From Stenotrophomonas indicatrix (GTDB taxonomy: Bacteria; Pseudomonadota; Gammaproteobacteria; Xanthomonadales; Xanthomonadaceae), in contig NZ_PEJS01000001.1 of assembly GCF_002750975.1 (NCBI RefSeq), forward strand, positions 3,410,001 to 3,474,000: a DNA stretch of 64,000 nucleotides, written 5' to 3'. The notes beneath the pieces were generated by a model. The model was not told the origin of the DNA. It saw nothing but the letters and a program-made list of their open reading frames with translations, and ran no database searches. Position numbers and translations under genes: made by a program. The number at the start of each line of letters is the position of its first letter. Position 1 is the first letter of the stretch. Positions 59,117 through 64,000 of the stretch are shown in pieces.

Positions 59117-61474
59117 ATGACGAAGCCCACCCGCGCCAGGATGCGCAGCCTTCTGTTGCTGGGCAGCCTGCTGGCCGCCCTGCCTGTGCTGCCGGCACTG
59201 GCCGCCGATGCCCCGGCACTCGATACCGGCCCTGGCCCGCAGCTGCGCGCCGGCAGCCTGATGTTGATTCCCGCACCGGCCAACGTGCAGCGCGGCAACG
59301 GCGCGGGCATCACCGTGGGCGCCACTACCGTGCTGCATGCCGATGGCGAAGCCGCACAGCGCGTGGCCGCACAGTTCGCCGACCTGCTGGCGCGCAGTGG
59401 GGGGCCGCGACTGGCCGTGGCCAACGGCAAGGCCGCCGCCAAGGGCAACAGCATCCGCTTCCAGATCGTGCCGACCTTCCGCGACAGCGGCGAGGGCTAC
59501 ACGCTGGAAAGCACCGCGCAGGGCGTGCTGGTGCAGGCCGGCAACGAGACCGGCCTGTTCTACGGCGCCACCACCCTGGCCCAGCTCGCCACCGGCGGCA
59601 GCAACGGCGTGCTGCCGGCCGTGCAGATCCAGGATGCGCCGCGTTTCAGCTGGCGTGGCTTCATGCTCGACTCGGCGCGGCACTTCCAGAGCCTGGACGA
59701 GATCAAGCGCGTGCTCGATGCGATGGCCGCGCACAAGCTCAACACTTTCCATTGGCACCTGACCGACGACCAGGGCTGGCGCATGGAGATCAAGCGCTAC
59801 CCGAAGCTCACCGAAGTCGGCAGCTGCCGCCTTCCGGCCGGTGATGGCGGCATCGATCCGGTCAGTGGCAAGGAGCATCCGTACTGCGGCTTCTACACGC
59901 AGGACCAGATCCGCGAAGTGATCGCCTACGCCGCCAAGCTGCATATCCAGGTCATTCCGGAGATCGATGTACCCGGCCACGCCACCGCTGCCATCGCCGC
60001 CTATCCGGAACTGGGTACGATCGACACGCCGTTGAAGCCGTTGAGCGAATGGGGCGTGTTCCCGAACCTGTTCAACGTCGAGGACGGCACCGTTACCTTC
60101 CTGGAAAACGTGCTGGAAGAAGTGATCCAGCTGTTCCCGGCCAGGTATGTGCATGTGGGTGGCGACGAGGCGGTGAAGGACCAGTGGGAAGCATCAAAAC
60201 GGGTGCAGCAGCGCATGCGCGCGCTCGGCATCAAGGATGAGATGGCCATGCAGAGCCACATCATCAAGCGCCTGGAAACCTTCCTGGAACAACACGACCG
60301 TCGCCTGATCGGCTGGGACGAAATCCTTGAGGGCGGCCTGCCGCCGCAGGCCACGGTAATGTCCTGGCGCGGCACCGAAGGCGGCCTTGCTGCGGCCAGC
60401 GCCGGCCACGATGTGGTGATGTCGCCGGTCAGCCACCTGTACCTGGATTACCTGCAGACGTCCTCGCCGAACGAACCGCCGGGCCGGCCGACGCAGGTGA
60501 ACCTGGCCAAGCTCTACAATTACGAACCGGTGCCGGCCGAACTGGCCGCCGACAAGCGCGGGCACATCCTCGGCCTGCAGGCGAACATGTTCACCGAGCA
60601 CACGCGCACTTACGCGCGTCTGCAGCACAACCTGTTCCCGCGCCTGGCCGCCGTGGCCGAGACCGGCTGGAGCACGCCGGAGCATCGTGATTTCCGCGAC
60701 TTCCTGGCCCGCCTGCCCTCGCAGCTGCAGCGCTATCGGGCCTGGGGCCTGGCCTACGCGCAGACGCCGTTCGAAGTAGGCGTGGCCTACACCGATGACC
60801 GCGCGGCGAACACGGTGACCGTGTCGCTGGCCAATCCACTGGGCTATGAAGTGCGCTACAGCAGCAACGGCAAGCCGGTGACGGCACAGTCGCCGCTGTA
60901 CCAGCAGCCACTGACGTCCACGCTGCCGGCGACGGTGCAGGCTGCCGCCTTCTACCAGGGCCAGCCGCTGGCTGCGAAGCCGACGGTGGCGGCGTACACC
61001 GCGCAGTCGCTGCTGTCGCGGCACAGCGAAGCACTGCGCAGCTGCGTCGGCGAGAAGGGCTTGGTACTGCGCCTGGAAGATGATGGTCCGCGCGAAGGTG
61101 CGCGTGCGGTGTTCACCGTTGACATCTTCCAGCCGTGCTGGCGTTGGCCGCAGGCACAGCTGGATGGCATCGGCAGCGTGGAAGTGCGCGCAGGCCGCAT
61201 TCCGTACTACTTCCAGCTGGCCCACGACGAGCCGAAGCGTCGCTTCGAAAAGGCCCGGAGCGCGCACGGCGAAATGCTGATCCGTCGCGGTGACTGCACC
61301 GGCAAGGTCCTGGCGCAGGTGCCGCTGCCGGCGCAGACCGATGTCGACGGCTTCGTGACCCTGCGTGCGGCTTTGCCGAAGGGCACCTCGGGCACGGGCG
61401 ATCTGTGCATCAACTTCACCGGCGACACGCGCCCGGCGATGTGGGTGCTGGATGAGGTGACGCTGGGGAAATAA
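59117..61474 (+). CDS. Beta-N-acetylhexosaminidase, GH20
   Basis: A 785-residue exported glycosidase. Signal peptide residues 1-29 (ending ALAAD). An N-terminal GH20b domain (about 40-165) precedes the catalytic TIM barrel: FSWRGFMLDSARHFQ, HWHLTDDQGWRMEIK, IPEIDVPGHA, and the catalytic Asp-Glu pair D350-E351 in HVGGDEAVKDQW, which supports substrate-assisted hydrolysis of terminal GlcNAc. The C-terminal 200 residues form a beta-rich accessory domain. AAGGAG precedes the ATG. It would release GlcNAc for NagP import. Confidence 0.95.
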   Translation: MTKPTRARMRSLLLLGSLLAALPVLPALAADAPALDTGPGPQLRAGSLMLIPAPANVQRGNGAGITVGATTVLHADGEAAQRVAAQFADLLARSGGPRLAVANGKAAAKGNSIRFQIVPTFRDSGEGYTLESTAQGVLVQAGNETGLFYGATTLAQLATGGSNGVLPAVQIQDAPRFSWRGFMLDSARHFQSLDEIKRVLDAMAAHKLNTFHWHLTDDQGWRMEIKRYPKLTEVGSCRLPAGDGGIDPVSGKEHPYCGFYTQDQIREVIAYAAKLHIQVIPEIDVPGHATAAIAAYPELGTIDTPLKPLSEWGVFPNLFNVEDGTVTFLENVLEEVIQLFPARYVHVGGDEAVKDQWEASKRVQQRMRALGIKDEMAMQSHIIKRLETFLEQHDRRLIGWDEILEGGLPPQATVMSWRGTEGGLAAASAGHDVVMSPVSHLYLDYLQTSSPNEPPGRPTQVNLAKLYNYEPVPAELAADKRGHILGLQANMFTEHTRTYARLQHNLFPRLAAVAETGWSTPEHRDFRDFLARLPSQLQRYRAWGLAYAQTPFEVGVAYTDDRAANTVTVSLANPLGYEVRYSSNGKPVTAQSPLYQQPLTSTLPATVQAAAFYQGQPLAAKPTVAAYTAQSLLSRHSEALRSCVGEKGLVLRLEDDGPREGARAVFTVDIFQPCWRWPQAQLDGIGSVEVRAGRIPYYFQLAHDEPKRRFEKARSAHGEMLIRRGDCTGKVLAQVPLPAQTDVDGFVTLRAALPKGTSGTGDLCINFTGDTRPAMWVLDEVTLGK

Positions 61475-61479
61475 CGGCG

Positions 61480-62374
61480 GACACGCATGGCGTGGATCTA
61501 CCGTAGCGCCAGGCCATGCCTGGCTGCCTTGGTAGTCGCCAACCTTGGTTGGCGCCGCCGAGATCTATCCACGCATGGCGTGGATCTACTGTAGAGCCAG
61601 GCCATGCCTGGCTGCCTTGGTAGACGCCAACCTTGGTTGCCGCCGGCGAGATTCATCCACGCATGGCGTGGATCTACTGTAGAGCCAGGCCATGCCTGGC
61701 TGACTTCGGTAGACGCCAACCTTGGTTGGCGCCGGCGAGATCCATCCACGCATCGCGTGGATCTACCGTAGAGCCAGGCCATGCCTGGTTGCCTTTGGTA
61801 GACGCCAACCTTGGTTGGCGCCGGCGAGATCCATCCACGCATCGCGTGGATCTACTGTAGAGCCAGGCCATGCCTGGCTGCCTTGGTAGACGCAAACCTT
61901 GGTTGGCGCCGGCGAGATTCATCCACGCATGGCGTGGATCTACAGTAGAGCCAGGCCATGCCTGGCTGCCTTTGGTAGACGCCAACCTTGGTTGGCGCCG
62001 GCGGTTTCATCCACGCATGGCGTGGATCTGCCGTAGAGCCAGGCCACGCCTGGCTGCCTTTGTTAGACGCCAACCTTGGTTGGCGCCGGGAAGATTCATC
62101 CACGCATCGCGTGGATCTACCGTAGAGCCAGGCCATGCCTGGCTGCCTTTGGTAGACGCCAACCTTGGTTGGCGCCGGCGGTTTCATCCACGCATGGCGT
62201 GGATCTGCCGTAGAGCCAGGCCACGCCTGGCTGCCTTTGGTAGACGCCAACCTTGGGTGCCGCCGGCGAGATTCATCCACGCATGGCGTGGATCTACTGG
62301 GCATCTACGCGCATCTGAAAGTTTCAGCCACACGCGATGTGGATCCAGAGTAGAGCCAGGCCATGCCTGGCTGC
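61480..62374. repeat. Tandem array of 88/89-base units made of three palindromes
   Basis: About 900 bases without a gene. The anchor ACGCATGGCG (or ACGCATCGCG) recurs at 61483, 61571, 61659, 61748, 61837, 61925, 62013, 62102, 62190 and 62279, that is at steps of 88 or 89. Each unit holds, in order, the hairpins ATCCACGC-AT-GGCGTGGAT, AGCCAGGC-CA-TGCCTGGCT and ACGCCAACC-TT-GGTTGGCGCC, each joined by GTAG/CTAC. A degenerate final unit reaches the stop codon of the VanZ-like gene. Apparent long reading frames across it are by-products of the repetition. Confidence 0.9.
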
Positions 62375-62375
62375 C

Positions 62376-62768
62376 TTACCCCCGCCAGCGCAGCAGCATG
62401 TCGCGCAGCGGGGTCAATGCGGTAGCCATCCCCGCCAACACGCCAACGGTATTGGCCACCGCATCCATCGGATCGGCCATGCGGTTGCTGGTCAACGCGC
62501 CCTGCGCGAACTCGATGCCGACGCCCATCAGCACTAGGCCAGCACCCACCCACAGCAGCGGGCGGCCACGCCGGAACAACTGCACCGCGCTGCCAGCCAG
62601 GATGAAATAAGCCAGGAAATGCTCGCCCTTGTCGCTGTTTTCCGGCAGCGGGATCGGCGGCGGCGGAATCAGGCAGACCACGATCACCGTCAGCACCGCC
62701 AACACCCACAACGCGGTCCACAGTCGTGGCCGCCGCAGCGGCTTGATCACCGGCAACGCTGCACTCAC
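62376..62768 (-). CDS. VanZ-like membrane protein
   Basis: A 130-residue protein with four hydrophobic helices. The VanZ-family pattern is visible as NSDKGEHFLAYFILAGSAVQ in the second helix, GVGIEFAQGALTSNRMADPM and DAVANTVGVLAG. VanZ proteins are of unclear function, some raising resistance to glycopeptides. Its stop codon abuts the large palindrome array. Its start overlaps the stop of the upstream methyltransferase gene by four bases (ATGA), so the two are coupled. Confidence 0.88.
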   Translation of the reverse strand: MSAALPVIKPLRRPRLWTALWVLAVLTVIVVCLIPPPPIPLPENSDKGEHFLAYFILAGSAVQLFRRGRPLLWVGAGLVLMGVGIEFAQGALTSNRMADPMDAVANTVGVLAGMATALTPLRDMLLRWRG

Positions 62769-63949
62769 AGGCGCCAGCTCAGGTCGCCCAGTTCGAAGGC
62801 CGGTTCGAAATCGACGTCGCGCTGCAGGCCAATGGCCTGGAAACGCTCGCCCATCTCCGTTGGCAGGGTCAGCTTCTTCACCTGGTCGCGCAACTGGATG
62901 CGGCCCACTTCATCGGTGCGCTCCTCGGCCAGGGTCAGTACCTGGTCCAGGCCGTTGCCGAGCAGGAAACTGGCCTGGCTGCAGTACCCAGCCAATTCAA
63001 ATCCGCCATGCAGGCCGGCCTCGGCCATGGCAGTGAAATCGACCGATGCGGTGATGTCCTGCAGGCCCGGCCAACGATGGATCTCGTTGTGCACGTGGTG
63101 ACGGTAGAACGCGCGCACGGTGCCGTCATCGCGTTCTTCCTGGTAGAACTCGCCACGGTTGTAGCCGTAGTCCACGAACAACATCGCGCCGCGCCGCAGG
63201 CCACCGGCCACCGCCTGCAGCCAGAACGGCAGCTGCGGCAGAACTTCGGAACGGTAGCCGTCGGCAAAGGGCTTTTCCAGGTAGCGCTCGAGATGACGCA
63301 CCGCGCCGTTGAGCAGCAGGTCGGCCGGCTGCGCGCCACGGATGAAGTTGCCTTGCCCGTCCAGTTCGACGGTTTCCTCGTATACCTCGCCGTCCTTGAT
63401 GAGGAAGCGCGGTGTCGGCAGCGCATCGATCACCTCGTTGGCGAACACCACGCCGTCCCAGTCGTCCTCGAACGGACGATCAAGCCATTCCACCCGGCCG
63501 GCCAGTTCGGGCGGCAGGTTCTGCTGCAGGCGCTCCTGCTGGCGCTGGCGCAGGTCCGCACTGGGCTCGAGGATCGCGTAGCGGGCCGGCAGCGCCTCCA
63601 GCTCGGCCAGGCGCAGCAGCACCGCCTCGGCGAAGGCGCCGGTACCGCCGCCCAGTTCCAGCATCCGTGCGTGCGCATCGAGCTGGCCGAACACCGGCGC
63701 CAGTGCATTGGCCACGCTGCCGGCGAACAGGCTGCCGAGTTCCGGTGCGGTGGTGAAATCGCCGCTGCCGCCGAATTTGCTGGCACCGGCGCTGTAGTAG
63801 CCCCAGCCCGGCGTGTACAGGCACAGCTCCATGAAGCGGGAGAACGGCATCGCCCCCCCCTGTGCGAGGATCTCGGCACGCAGGGCGGCGGCCAGTTGAT
63901 CGCTGTGGGCCAGGGCATCGGCTTCGGGCAGGGGGAAGGTAGGCTGCAT
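62765..63949 (-). CDS. MidA/NDUFAF7-type SAM-dependent methyltransferase
   Basis: A 394-residue protein of the DUF185 family. Signatures: MPFSRFMELCLYTPGWGYYS, GDFTTAPELGSLFAG, the SAM-binding loop MLELGGGTGAFAEAVL, VVFANEVIDALPTPRF and MLFVDYGYNRGEFY. In mitochondria the homologue dimethylates an arginine of a complex I subunit; the bacterial substrate is not known from sequence. No signal peptide. First gene of a two-gene operon with the VanZ-like protein. The ATG at 63949 agrees with the family N-terminus. Confidence 0.92.
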   Translation of the reverse strand: MQPTFPLPEADALAHSDQLAAALRAEILAQGGAMPFSRFMELCLYTPGWGYYSAGASKFGGSGDFTTAPELGSLFAGSVANALAPVFGQLDAHARMLELGGGTGAFAEAVLLRLAELEALPARYAILEPSADLRQRQQERLQQNLPPELAGRVEWLDRPFEDDWDGVVFANEVIDALPTPRFLIKDGEVYEETVELDGQGNFIRGAQPADLLLNGAVRHLERYLEKPFADGYRSEVLPQLPFWLQAVAGGLRRGAMLFVDYGYNRGEFYQEERDDGTVRAFYRHHVHNEIHRWPGLQDITASVDFTAMAEAGLHGGFELAGYCSQASFLLGNGLDQVLTLAEERTDEVGRIQLRDQVKKLTLPTEMGERFQAIGLQRDVDFEPAFELGDLSWRL

Positions 63950-64000
63950 GGCGTCTTCGAATGCGGTGACAATGGTGCACAGGATAGCCGAGCCTTGGAG

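Noticed and set aside
61480..62374. Array considered as a CRISPR locus because of regular spacing
   Set aside because: The whole 88/89-base unit is repeated, so there are no unique spacers, and no cas genes are in the window.
61674..62610. Open frames of 100-250 codons on both strands across the palindrome array
   Set aside because: They arise from repetition of stop-free palindromes; the 88/89-base step shifts frame from unit to unit and no ribosome-binding site or family is seen.

Overview
The window is about 64 kb of high-GC chromosomal DNA from a Stenotrophomonas-like member of the Xanthomonadaceae, most likely the S. maltophilia complex. The reasons are dense GTAG-type palindromes (SMAG-like REP elements) in nearly every larger intergenic gap, several TonB-dependent receptors, a Xanthomonas-style N-acetylglucosamine regulon, and codon usage that is almost entirely G/C at third positions. 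I see no prophage, integrase, IS transposase, tRNA, rRNA or CRISPR array; the content reads as core genome interspersed with palindromic repeats.

Layout. 1-5.7 kb: the start of an exported protein, a secreted amidohydrolase with a metal-site-less paralogue, a DsbA-fold isomerase, a DegV protein and two small proteins. 5.8-10.9 kb: a tripartite MFS drug pump (inner-membrane MFS, HlyD adaptor, outer-membrane factor) with a LysR regulator upstream. 11-13.1 kb: a universal stress protein and a membrane diguanylate cyclase. 13.3-15.7 kb: a formaldehyde detoxification operon (frmR, adhC, fghA) with a recognisable FrmR operator. 15.7-21.7 kb: two LysR/oxidoreductase divergent pairs flanking a pair of paralogous membrane-anchored proteins and a VOC protein. 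21.8-26.5 kb: glutamate-cysteine ligase, a VIT/CCC1-type transporter translationally coupled to an AraC regulator, two large head-to-head palindromic elements, and a periplasmic metallo-beta-lactamase-fold protein. 26.6-30.6 kb: engB, cytochrome c4, two tandem DsbA-like lipoproteins and an endonuclease/exonuclease/phosphatase-fold protein. 30.8-41 kb: RhtA-type exporter with divergent Lrp/AsnC regulator, M23 peptidase, two convergent TonB-dependent receptors, an unaccompanied ExbD and the Slt transglycosylase. 41.1-45.5 kb: cca, an SseB-like protein, a solitary HigA, a zinc-ribbon protein with an S41 peptidase, and an unknown protein. 45.7-48.8 kb: a large autotransporter. 49.1-61.5 kb: the GlcNAc regulon. 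61.5-62.4 kb: a 0.9-kb tandem array of palindromes. 62.4-64 kb: VanZ-like protein and a MidA/NDUFAF7-type methyltransferase.

The clearest functional unit is the GlcNAc/chitin-oligosaccharide module. A TonB-dependent receptor (56341-59004) and a GH20 hexosaminidase (59117-61474) would capture and cleave oligosaccharides, NagP imports GlcNAc, the glucokinase-family kinase phosphorylates it, NagA deacetylates it, the SIS-domain deaminase NagB-II makes fructose-6-phosphate, and NagR represses. Two matches to the Xanthomonas NagR operator pattern lie in the divergent nagP/glk gap, together with a different LacI-type palindrome.

The least-explained content is the palindromic DNA: two roughly 200-bp elements whose long stems differ in sequence yet stay paired, an 88/89-bp satellite in which three hairpins alternate, a 53-bp tandem repeat with compensated stem changes, and a REP element that is translated as part of a signal peptide. 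Among proteins, the paired membrane-anchored family at 17.9-19.0 kb and the GxGxD-repeat autotransporter passenger are the most unusual.
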